Shown here: positions 55,332 through 64,000 of the stretch, one piece after another | Numbering within the stretch: the stretch's first letter is position 1 | Layout: every line of letters starts with the position of its first letter | NCBI GenBank assembly: GCA_009733575.1 | Contig: ML769469.1 | Location: forward strand, 85,910-149,909 | Direction of reading: 5' to 3' | DNA: 64,000 nt | Origin: Gymnopus androsaceus JB14 | Taxonomy: Eukaryota > Basidiomycota > Agaricomycetes > Agaricales > Omphalotaceae | Translations under genes and position numbers: made by a program | The notes under the pieces: generated by a model | What the model was told of the DNA's origin: nothing | Database searches by the model: none | The model's input: only the letters and a program-made list of their open reading frames with translations

Positions 55332-57275
55332 ATGAGCTCTTCTTCATCTTGGCGATATAGTTATGTGCAAGACACATCTCTTCCATCCCATGATACCCTC
55401 ATTGGCGACGGTTACGACGTTGAAAAGAAGCTAGAAGGCTCATTCGAGGAGCTGCAAGATACCAAGGATCCGCTTTCATCTGCAGCGCAGGCGTTGCACC
55501 CCCGAGCTGGAAATAAAGCCAAACGTCCGGGTTTGATTATTGGTGTATGCTTTCTTGGTGCGACATTAGTCGCATTAGGGAACCATGTCATATTTTCCCG
55601 GCTCAATGGGACGCCGACTGGTGACCACACTCATCAGTTCTGGGTGTCGGCCTTGAAGAACGTCTTACCTCATGTGGTTATTTTAATGCTTGCTGTGGCC
55701 CTCAAAAGCTCTCTGTCGCAAATGGTACGAGTTTTGGATACTTCTTTCTTCCGATTTTGCTCAACTAGCTTTCAATTCCAGGCTTTATATCACATTCGTG
55801 CTCGTTCCTACCCTTTAGGGCTAGTGAACCTCTTGACCTCCTCGCCGAGTGCTTTGAACACCCTCCACATTCTCTTTAAATCATCTATGCGCCTTGCGAT
55901 ACTTGGTTTTGTCGTCCTTGCTGGCATTTCGCAGGGAATTGCAGTCACTTTGATGTTGATTCCTGGGACATTGACTGTCACAGACGCCCCATCGCTCACC
56001 AAACCCATCCAGATTCCTACCATTGACTTTAACGACGTCAGTCCACTGTCATCTTCGATATTAGGCAACTCTCTAGTGGATGGTTCTGGGAAAGAAGATT
56101 TCATGATCACGTTTGTCAAATCGTCCCAGCATTGGACTCAACTAGCTACCCGCGCAGCTTCCAGCAATGTAGCACCGACATGGGATGCACCAGCTGGCTG
56201 TGCCTCAGCCTGTAATTACTCATTTGTCTACTCCGCACCTGCGTTGAACTGCTCTGAATTGTCCAAACAATACATTTGGCCCAATAGGACGAGCGATGCA
56301 CAGAGTCTTCTACAATACGGAGTGTACAACGCATCAGGCACTTTCCTGTATTCCTTCTACTATAACTCATCTTTCGCGATTGCTGCAGAAACCGGGAACC
56401 CCAACATCAGCCTGCCAACGTTGGAAGTATACTATTTGGAGGGTTACAACAACACTTGGCCAAACAACATTTCAAATCCTGCGGATCTTCCTGATCACCC
56501 GCGGGGTGTTCACTGCGATTTCTTAAATGCAACATATGAAGCGACCACTAGCTTTGTAAACAACACTCAGACATCCACCACGCAGGTAAGAGAATTCACC
56601 GGTTCTCTTCTTTTGCCTGGATTAGACGGCTGGAGTCTTGTACCCTTTTATACCAACTCGACACCACCATTGTATCAGTCCAAACAGAATATCACATTTG
56701 CATTTCGCAGCATTGTTGATGCATTTGCTACTATTATGGTTGGAGGCCTGGCAATGGTACCTCTCACTGGGTCATCCATTGATGCCACCACCACTCAGTC
56801 GCTCTCAACACCATTGTTCAACGAGAGCAGCTTTGCCTTGGGAGCCTTGACAGATGCCAATCCAGACATCGTCGAGACCTTCTCATTATCTACAATTTTC
56901 CAAGGTAACTTGTCTTACGGGATGCAGGAGCTCTTTGGAAACATCACACTTGCATTTGTGAACGAACAAATGGCATTCACAAATGTCAACGCTACTGTCA
57001 CTCCAGGAACCTTGCAGTACACGTATACTCCTTGGAAACTATGGTTGATATATGGCCCCGTATTCGGCCTATCTCTCATAGTTGCAGCCTACGGGTTGTA
57101 TTGCCTCCACGCCAATGGAATACCTGCAGCCTTCGATATGGAGGACATCATCGAGATGACGGCGGTGAGCTCAGGAATTCAGACAGCGGCTCTCCGACCA
57201 CGATTCAATATGACGCCCGTTAAGGTGCGTGTCTTCGATGGGCACTCAACTAGATTCGTTTTGGACGAATCTTGA
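55332..57275 (+). CDS. Four-helix glycoprotein, copy D
   Basis: Open to TGA at 57275; preferred start 55332 (MSSSSSWRYSYVQD), with an in-frame upstream ATG at 55284 adding 16 residues. Same architecture as copy A: Ser-rich N-terminus, helices LIIGVCFLGATLVALGNHVI, VLPHVVILMLAVAL and LAILGFVVLAGISQGIAVTL, an N-glycosylated domain with GCASACNYSFVYSAPALNCS, and helix 4 WKLWLIYGPVFGLSLIVAAY. The copy A intron corresponds to a stop-free 57-bp GT-AG segment here, so unspliced (647 codons) and spliced (628) products are both readable. The C-terminus YGLYCLHANGIPAAFDMED is shared with copy C, against YGLSCLHVNGIAATFDME in A and B. Confidence 0.78.
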   Translation: MSSSSSWRYSYVQDTSLPSHDTLIGDGYDVEKKLEGSFEELQDTKDPLSSAAQALHPRAGNKAKRPGLIIGVCFLGATLVALGNHVIFSRLNGTPTGDHTHQFWVSALKNVLPHVVILMLAVALKSSLSQMVRVLDTSFFRFCSTSFQFQALYHIRARSYPLGLVNLLTSSPSALNTLHILFKSSMRLAILGFVVLAGISQGIAVTLMLIPGTLTVTDAPSLTKPIQIPTIDFNDVSPLSSSILGNSLVDGSGKEDFMITFVKSSQHWTQLATRAASSNVAPTWDAPAGCASACNYSFVYSAPALNCSELSKQYIWPNRTSDAQSLLQYGVYNASGTFLYSFYYNSSFAIAAETGNPNISLPTLEVYYLEGYNNTWPNNISNPADLPDHPRGVHCDFLNATYEATTSFVNNTQTSTTQVREFTGSLLLPGLDGWSLVPFYTNSTPPLYQSKQNITFAFRSIVDAFATIMVGGLAMVPLTGSSIDATTTQSLSTPLFNESSFALGALTDANPDIVETFSLSTIFQGNLSYGMQELFGNITLAFVNEQMAFTNVNATVTPGTLQYTYTPWKLWLIYGPVFGLSLIVAAYGLYCLHANGIPAAFDMEDIIEMTAVSSGIQTAALRPRFNMTPVKVRVFDGHSTRFVLDES

Positions 57276-57659
57276 GAGCATCCATGTTATTTCCCATCCT
57301 GCACTATAACACACTTCCTTCATTCCAAGATACTATCGTACGTTACCTCCGGGCTTGAAGGCGACTGGGAGGCAGAGGATTAAAGACTGGGGACATGCTA
57401 TATAACTCCATTGATGAATAATTTAGCAGTGGTGTATTCGATGTACAGATGCCAAAGGCTATTAGAATGGACATACTACTAGATTCAACTTCTACTGTGA
57501 ATACTGCCGTAGCGTTAGGACTGTAAAATTTAATTTATAAAGATATTGGACTCGGAGGTGAACCTAAGCCAGAAAGGTTTCCGCCTGCTGTGACCTTTCA
57601 CCGCAGAATCATCCAGTAATGGTACCTCCTTGAATATCAATCCATCCCTCGACAGTACC
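57276..57659. other. 3' flank of copy D
   Basis: No gene. Nearly identical to the 3' flank of copy C for the first ~60 bp, then similar with indels. Confidence 0.6.
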
Positions 57660-58442
57660 CTCTTGTAAGAAAACTGCTTCTACGGTAGATATCTGCTAAG
57701 CGATGCGAGTTGTGTATGAAATCATAGCTGCTTTAGTATCCTCCGTTGTCTTTGGAGACACAGATGGGTCGTGTTGCCATGGCCAAGTTTTGAGTCCCAG
57801 TAGATTCACTACTCGAAGGGCAGAAAAGCAGCCTAGAGAAGTGATAAGTCAGCAGGATCAGCATCCTACATACAAAGGAACATCAACGACAAGTCGAAAG
57901 AACAATGAGATTTCGAAACGCACAGTCAAGCAAGTATCTGCTGCGGATACTCAATACGGATATCTGAGGGAAGAAAAAGTGGGCAATATGCAGTACTTGT
58001 CCAGACGACCACTGAGAAACATTCCGCTGACGTGCCACTCGCTGAAAATTTCTATAGCTGAAGCTGCTGCTACTGGTCCCTGGCGGGTGATAGCATAGCG
58101 GTTGATATGCATGTCAACTACACTCTGACGACGAACCTCACTAAGAAACGCAGATACGAAAGGAGCATCAAGGTTAATCGGTAGGAGCTGACGCCGGAAT
58201 TCCAAGATGATTTTCTTCAACGACGGATGTGCGCGCGCGAACTCGGGCAGCCACGACAAAGTGACGAAAGGGTCTAGATCCAGGTGAAGCTCGCAAAGAC
58301 CGTTATATTTCTGCATGGAAAGCGATTCGTTCAAGGAAGTAAGACCGTAGAGTGATATCCGAGCCACCTCCGCTCCACGAGCAAGATATGAATCAAGAAT
58401 TTTGGTTAGTGCTCCGTCTATTGAAGCGAAATCGATGATCAA
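57660..58442 (-). pseudogene. Unit D: LRR-like gene, best-preserved copy
   Basis: Minus-strand frame from 58442 reads MIIDFASIDGALTKILDSYL, ARISLYGLTSLNESLS, GLCELHLDLDPFVTLSWLPE, FARAHPSLKKIILEFRRQLL and so on to 57951. This is the longest copy of the family in the window and has a leucine-rich pattern like fungal F-box/LRR proteins. The 3' exon (57780-57660) has stops (TTRIA-stop-QIS), and the sequence between shows no clean splice. It is therefore probably a pseudogene, but the 58442-57951 part could still be translated. Function unknown. Confidence 0.5.
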
Positions 58443-59172
58443 TTTTGGCCCAGTCTAATGGACCCGAGTGAGTTGGTAGTATTGATCGCTTGGTTTTGAT
58501 TTAAGCAAGATGGTAGGGAGAAGGGCGATTATCTGCGGCGAGGTACAGTAATCTGAATCGAGGTCGAGTGTCCTGCACTCACTTTAGCTGAAGTTCTACT
58601 AAGCGTACAAGATGAACTCATACCTGATAGATGCTGCAAAAGCGCTATTGTCAATGCACTGTTCTTTAAGCGTCTCTACATGTTCGATGTTTATCTGACA
58701 TATGCAAAAAGGAATGGCATGCATATCCTGCACCACTGTCGATTAGCCATAGACAGCGAGATGAGTGCGGAAGTCCTCGCAAATTTCCAGCGAAACCTGG
58801 CCAGTTGGCGTTTGATGAATTTGGGGTTCTGAGCGAGATTTTCTGGGACCGCTTGGAAATATCATTCTGCGTAGAAAAAGAAAGAGCGGAAGAGGAAGAA
58901 CGCGAAGTGAAAAGATTCAAGAAGAAAGGTTGAATTAGAATTTAACGCCAGAACACGAGCGCCTAGAGTCTTCCAGCCTTTCGGACTCAAAGACGGATCA
59001 TGTTCCGAATCTCTTTTTTTAGTATCTCTCTCCTATGCAGAACTTTGGCAAAGGTGCTGTTCGGGAAAAACTAACTACACAAAGGGCTACTCGGACACGC
59101 AAGCCAAGGTCAGAACAGTATCGAACTATTATTCTGCCTCTTCCGTACGAATTGTACATGCACGTTAGGCAC
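58443..59172. other. End of unit D and spacer
   Basis: To about 58930 the sequence continues the duplicated unit (compare 32300-32440 and 52980-53170). No coding motif is recognised between there and 59172. Confidence 0.5.
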
Positions 59173-60193
59173 TCACGAAAGCTCGAAACTCGTCGCTTTC
59201 AACCCTTGAACTCCAACTTTCAAGTACCCGTTCTCTCCTTCCAACCGTCTCAAAATCTCAGGATCAGCTTTCAACTCGTCGACATCCCAATGGGCCCATA
59301 AAAATCGACCATGTAACCAAGATGCTTCCGGGGAGGCGGCCCAGACAGAAAAGTCTGCTGGTAATGCCACTAGAGACAGCGCAAATCAACATAAAAGGCA
59401 AAATTGACTTGATGTCTCAAAACGTACTTTCATCCCATTTAAAAGCATCTCGTGCAAAGACTTTCGCGGCAGCTTCCGAATATAGTCCCCCCGGATGGTA
59501 ACGAAATAATCTGAACGTCCTCAACAGGACGTTCATCCGCAATATGCCCCAACAATACTGTGAATGCAGTTTTAGACGCGCCATAAGGATTCTGCGAGGG
59601 CATTGGATACATATGAATCCCTGCGGTCGAGACATTGACGAGGTAAAGCTTTAATTCCTTCGAACGGAGGGACTGTTTAACAAAATTGGCAGACATAAGG
59701 AAGTTTCCGCCGACGTTGGTGTCGAATGCCTCCATTAGCTCCGTTTTGTCCATGGACAATGTGTCGGGAGCCATGGGGTAAAAATTTGCTGCATTGAGAA
59801 CTAGGACATGGACGAGGATGATTTGGGAGTGGAGGAACTCCCAGAGAGATGTGATTGAGCTGTCGGAGCCGACGTCAGCTTGGTGAGCGATGAATTCCGT
59901 GGCGTCGCCTTGGAATTCCTGGCGTAATTTAACCAAGGCTTCATCTAGAAGGTTACCTCTCCGGCCTACAATGATGATTTTCGACGCGGATGCTTTGGCG
60001 AAGGAACGAGCAATTTCGAACCCGATACCGCCTCCGCCACCGGTGATGAGGATGGTTTTACCGGCTTGGGTGAGGGAGGGCTTGGTTGGCGAGATGGAAG
60101 GGTAGGTATCTCGATGGTAGGTGGGGTTAATTTCGCGAGAGACATCGTAAATGGTGGGTGAAATGCTTCTAAATTGAAGGTTCCCTCACACAT
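59173..60193 (-). CDS. Short-chain dehydrogenase/reductase (frame broken)
   Basis: NAD(P)-dependent oxidoreductase of the SDR family, substrate unknown. Minus-strand blocks: TYHRDTYPSISPTKPSLTQA, then GKTILITGGGGGIGFEIARS (TGxxxGIG nucleotide site), IIIVGRR, VLVLNAANFYP (NAA), LYLVNVSTAGIH (catalytic Ser) and YGASK (YxxxK). The final exon, after an intron from about 59427, is LPADFSVWAASPEASWLHGR and FLWAHWDVDELKADPE, stop at 59173. A single extra T near 59494 shifts the frame between VQIIS and YHPGGLYSEAAAK. The N-terminal 30 residues are not in frame with either nearby ATG (60145 or 60193), so the start exon is uncertain. Confidence 0.82.
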
Positions 60194-60217
60194 TTTTATG
60201 CTTTTGTAGGCTACCAA

Positions 60218-60939
60218 TGCGCTCGGGCTTCCCTAAGTAAGTCGTTGATTTTTTATGAAAGTGCCTGATTTGGCTATCTGCCAATCCACGAATCCTCTCG
60301 GCAAGTGTGTATCGCATACATATTATTGGCTGTAGTGACTATAGGTATACTCTGGTGCTATTACTAACTGTGTATAAATATACCGGTCAAGTCTACGTGT
60401 ATATCCCGCTTGGTATACTCTGGTGTATTATTACTAAGAGAACGAGATGTCAAAGCTATGTATATCCCGCTTGCGTCGGTAAATTCTTGGCTCTACTAAC
60501 CTGTAACTAAGTATCCTCCGGTTTTGCATTGAATAGACAATCGCTCATGCCAAAAATGGTACCCACTAGAACTTAGAACACGAAACAAACGCAAAGAAGA
60601 AGAGTTGAATTCAATGGGCGTTCAGCATTGAAATGGTCAATGGTGTCCTTCCTAAATAAGAAAGACCCCTGCTCGACCGAATAATTTGCGCAGTGTACTT
60701 CCAACCACCATGAATTGAGTGCATTGGTTCTTTTTATTCTGTTTTGTGCTGCACCGCATTGAGCGGGACACTCAGCTTAGGTGTAGCAGGCTTTCGCTAA
60801 CCTTTATGGTCGCGTCTGTGCAGTGTTCTCAGGTGCCGTTTTAATGCCGAACGGCCTTGGTAGCGCCGACAGAGCGCCTAAGCCTTTCGGAGACGGAGAC
60901 GGATGTGAGCTCAAGTTCGGGAAAGGAACGGGAAAGGAG
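60218..60939. other. Spacer with a ~100-bp direct repeat
   Basis: GGTATACTCTGGTG(C)TATTACTAA and GTATATCCCGCTTG each occur twice (60345-60410 and 60411-60475). No gene recognised. Confidence 0.6.
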
Positions 60940-60959
60940 TGGGCGACTTGAGAAGGAAA

Positions 60960-61720
60960 TCAAGAAGTAGACAACGCCAGAACCAGAAGACATGGAGAGA
61001 GATTAAACTTATATCTGATAACGTTGAAATCAATCGCAGGAATTTGGATGGATGTGGTGAACGGTCGGGTGTCCGTGATAGTCAACGTCCCAGGAATCAC
61101 TATCGAATTGTTTGCGAAATGGCAGCCAGGACGACAAATCCGAGTATCGCGAAGTGCATACACGATTTAATGAGAATGCGCAGGGTGTTAAAAGCGCAAA
61201 GAGGTCATCAGTTTTACCAACTCTAAAGGGTAGGAACGAGAACGGATATGACACAAACCTGAAATTGAGTTGATCAAAATCGTAGGAAGAAGTATTCAGA
61301 ACTCGTATCGCTTGCAACAGAGAACTTCGAGGGCCATGGAGAGAGAGCATTAAAACAACTGAGTACCGCACAAAGACGTTTTTCGGTCGACACCTAGAAC
61401 TGAGTCGGGAAAACGTGATATGGTTCCCTAATGCAACCAATGTCGCACCAAGAAAGCAAACACCGATAGTCAAACCCGGAAGTTTGACGTCGACTTTATT
61501 TCCAGTACGGAAGTGCAACATCTGCGCTGCAGATGAAGGCGGATCCATAGTAGTATGTCAAAGCTCCTCAAATGAGCCTTCTAGCTTCTTTTTAGTGTTG
61601 TAACCACTCTCAATGAAAGCATCATGCGACGATATTGATGTGTCTTACACATAACTATATCGCTGGGTGTTCATGGGCGCAGAAGAGGACGAAGATTGAG
61701 GTAGCGGTTGTTGTATATTA
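60960..61720 (-). pseudogene. Unit E: inverted, truncated four-helix glycoprotein copy
   Basis: Minus strand carries the N-terminal third of the glycoprotein: a relic of the start, SSAAQMLHFRTGNKVDVKLP, helix 1 LTIGVCFLGATLVALGNHIT, a degraded helix 2, the helix 3 region in another frame, and TSIQIPAIDFNVI, after which similarity stops at about 61020. At least three frame breaks. It is the only copy in reverse orientation and has no glycosylated domain. Confidence 0.85.
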
Positions 61721-62140
61721 CTCCTGCAGTACCTGTTTTCACCTTCACCGCCACAGTTATTGGTTCATTTCCATCAGGGACATCCTTATGTCTGTCGAGA
61801 AGCCAAATCGAGAACTGTCGAATATGTTCACTAGTCTCGGATAGACTCTGTTCCCGGTATTATCTTTCAGCTCAACTGGGTATTTGATTCCACCGCCAGA
61901 AACAACAAGTAATATCAACAGCAGCAGGCTACCTACTAATTTGAAACGCGAAGAAATAGAGCTCCTCTCCCTGCGCTAGAAATGAATTTCGCGCTGAGAG
62001 TCAACAGCGTACAGCAGTAACAGCGCCATTCACTTTTTTTTCGTTCGATGCAGTAGAATCCTGGCATAGTCCATGTAGAGACAGACATGCTTTGTCAATA
62101 TAGTAATACTATGAGCGCTGAACAAGAATGAAATCCTGGT
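61721..62140 (-). repeat. Unit E: upstream block shared with B, C and D
   Basis: On the minus strand this contains the block upstream of the glycoprotein in units B-D (words CTCAGCGCGAAATTCATT, GATGTCCCTGATGGAAATGAACCA). It confirms that the inverted copy includes more than the gene itself. Confidence 0.7.
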
Positions 62141-62519
62141 TAAAACATGTCAGGACCCGCAGCCAGCGAAAAATACAAAATGAAAATAACGAGCGATTCA
62201 ACATACATAATTAATGCACATACCGTTCTAGATAGAACTGATGCGCCTCGCGCGTTCTTCGATCCAGAAGCAGCCAGGAGACGCGTGAGCGGGGCCGTCC
62301 GTAGAGGTGAGAGGAGGAGGGAGGGTATGGTCCTGGTGTCCGTGTCCGTAGAGGTGTGTCGAAGCGCTAGAGAAACACCTCCGGGATTCCCTCTGTGCGT
62401 CCGCGTCCGCTCTCCTTCCCCTCACCACAGGCATAAGCACATTCACCGTTGTTGCATTGGCAAGCGGAGAACTGGGCATTGGGAGGTGGATGATGGCGGT
62501 TGGGTGTGGTGGGAGACGG

Positions 62520-63600
62520 GCGCTTCCGTACCTCGTTGGGTTTCGTTGCCCTTGCACAATCTCCCTCCACCGTTCCTCCAGCACCGTCACTTTAGCTTCC
62601 GACGCTTTGATATGCGCAAGGGTAGGGAACGGCGCTAGGTCGTGTCATTCGATGCATATGTCGTAGTCTGCGGAGAAGAAGGTAGGGAGTTGACGTCAGC
62701 GCACTGCCAGCCGTCCACCTTCACTTGCACAGGTTGATTCTGCGATTCTTCTACTGATCTTCTATCTCCTTGGACGGTTTCAACAGTGGAGTGGTCGTGT
62801 TCGTGGCCGAGGGTATGAAAACTTGGACCCAGAGGACCCAATGGAAAAACACACAAATATCCGACGCCCTCGTCAAATCCCTCATCTCTTTTTTTCCGCA
62901 CTGGGAAAAGTCGACCTTGTTTGGTGGGAGTCCGTGCGCCGTCGAGTTGAGTCCAGGCGGACAAGCCAAAGATTCCTCGGAAGCCTTACCAGACAGAGGC
63001 ACAGGCGAATCGGACAATGGCCATATCTCCATCTTCATCTATGGCATCCAGTACCGCCCCTGCACGCAAACTTCCCCGAACCTCTACCTCCCTACAAAGC
63101 CTAACCACCAAATACGGCATCTTAGTCTTAATCTCGTCGGCTATGGTGTCCAGGAGGAACGTCCAGTATTTTATGGCGGTGGGATCGTCGCACTGTCCCC
63201 TTTTCCGGCGCCCCCTAAACCTCCTCGCCCACCTGCCGACTTGGCCGCTCCATCCTTCGTAGGCTGATAGGGATGCAAGGATTGGCTGTAGGCGAACACT
63301 ATTTATGTAGTTATTTAGTTATTGGTTCGATGCAAACGAAAAAGAGAGAGAGACGTACCATCTGGATACCAAAATTCCGTAGAGAGATGCCTGAAGGAAC
63401 GCGCACAGGTTGGAATTCCCATTCATCGTCCCAGTCGGCGTACCCATCCACTTCCACTTCCCGATGCGCCCTCGAAATTGAGGTCGGCGTGGTCTTGGTG
63501 GTTGAGGGAACCTCAATAGCTCGCGAGGGCGAAAAGTGGATGTTACGGTTGGGGGTGGAGGTGCCTAAGTGAGGGGTTTGGTACGACGCGAGTGCCCGCG
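62520..63600 (-). CDS. Unrecognised multi-exon gene, minus strand
   Basis: Exon-like blocks on the minus strand: TSISRAHREVEVDGYADWDD and EWEFQPVRVPSGISLRNFGI, ending at a GTACGT donor (63358). Then an exon at 62990-63263 reads AYEGWSGQVGRWARRFRGRR, TAIKYWTFLLDTIADEIKTK, MPYLVVRLCREVEVRGSLRA and AVLDAIDEDGDMAIVRFACA, ending at a GTAAGG donor. Further down, after a CCGCAG acceptor, ADYDICIE, a TGA and HDLAPFPTLAHIKASEAKVT, VLEERWREIVQ. Splice signals and composition are convincing, but I do not recognise the protein. The in-frame TGA suggests a lesion or a wrong join in the last part. Confidence 0.5.
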
Positions 63601-63672
63601 CTAGCGTTCGTGCGATTGAGGGATTTCAGTGATGTGGGGAGGACTAGAAAAAGCGAACAATTGGTTTGTTAA

Positions 63673-64000
63673 ATGTCAAGTACGATGGACGAATACTCAC
63701 CCAGTGCTATCCGAGTCAAACTCGGTCTGAATCAGATGGACGAAGTTTTACTGGATGTATATGCGTAGGATATTTCTCTTTCTCTTCAACGCCGAATTCA
63801 TCTTCAACGCCAAAACCAAAGCCCACGAGGCCTTTATCAACCTACCCAAATCCAAATCCACGTCCATATCAACCTAGTCCACATACACCGCACGCCCATT
63901 CATCAACTACATCAACTGCGGCGTCGCACGTGCCAACGGAGCATGGGATAACGACTCAGGTTCGTCCGAGTCTGACGAGGTACCATCCCCGTCCTCGTTG
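63673..64000 (+). other. Possible start of a plus-strand gene at the window edge
   Basis: MSSTMDEYSPSAIRVKLGLN continues to a stop at 63766-63768. A second frame from about 63757 stays open to the edge and is Pro/Ser-rich (TPKPKPTRPLSTYPNPNP). A first exon joined to a later one is possible, but no donor or family motif decides it. Confidence 0.25.

Noticed and set aside
62147..62638. Plus-strand 163-codon frame
   Set aside because: Arg/His/Pro-rich and GC-driven; overlaps the minus-strand exon block with the better protein pattern.

Overview
The window looks like a chromosome segment of a filamentous basidiomycete, most likely an Agaricomycete mushroom. Reasons: genes with many short GT-AG introns (about 50-60 bp), a multi-exon fungal cytochrome P450, a basidiomycete-type seven-helix membrane protein, a fungal GH35 beta-galactosidase, TTAGGG-type telomere-like repeats, and remnants of Ty1/copia, PIF-Harbinger, hAT and tyrosine-recombinase elements. 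Identifications come from reading translated motifs; no database search was possible.

Layout. 1-2259: 3' part of a decayed Ty1/copia retrotransposon ending in its LTR. 2465-11078: an 8.6 kb block bounded by ~200 bp inverted repeats and an 8-bp direct repeat, packed with nested non-autonomous DNA transposons, two satellite-like arrays and a tRNA-like sequence. 11129-11500: another copia LTR. 12267-21699: ordinary gene space (P450, two unrecognised fragments, a seven-helix membrane protein, an LCHN/DENND11-like DENN protein, prefoldin subunit 5). 21911-32440: a four-helix glycoprotein gene and its duplicate. 33147-37477: GH35 beta-galactosidase. 37478-48342: a second transposon-rich stretch with a copia fragment, a broken tyrosine recombinase, a terminal-inverted-repeat element carrying telomere-like repeats, a complete but defective PIF-Harbinger element (43233-47002, with terminal repeats and target duplication) and foldback elements. 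48343-58930: two more duplicates of the glycoprotein module. 59173-60193: a short-chain dehydrogenase. 60940-61720: an inverted remnant of the module. 62520-64000: an unrecognised minus-strand gene and the window edge.

Main result. A unit containing [piece of DENN gene - prefoldin 5 - small minus-strand gene - four-helix glycoprotein - minus-strand leucine-rich-repeat-like gene] exists in four direct copies (A 20.6-25.1 kb, B 26.8-32.4 kb, C 48.3-53.2 kb, D 53.2-58.9 kb) plus an inverted piece (E). Only the glycoprotein reading frame stays open in A, B and D; it is broken in C and E, while the passenger prefoldin and DENN copies have decayed. This suggests retention of the glycoprotein while the rest of the unit degraded. 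Its 57-bp intron is a multiple of three and lost its in-frame stops in B, C and D.

A caution: prefoldin 5, the beta-galactosidase, the dehydrogenase and glycoprotein copy C each carry 1-nt frame breaks inside otherwise well-conserved coding sequence. Either these are pseudogenes or the assembly has residual indel errors.
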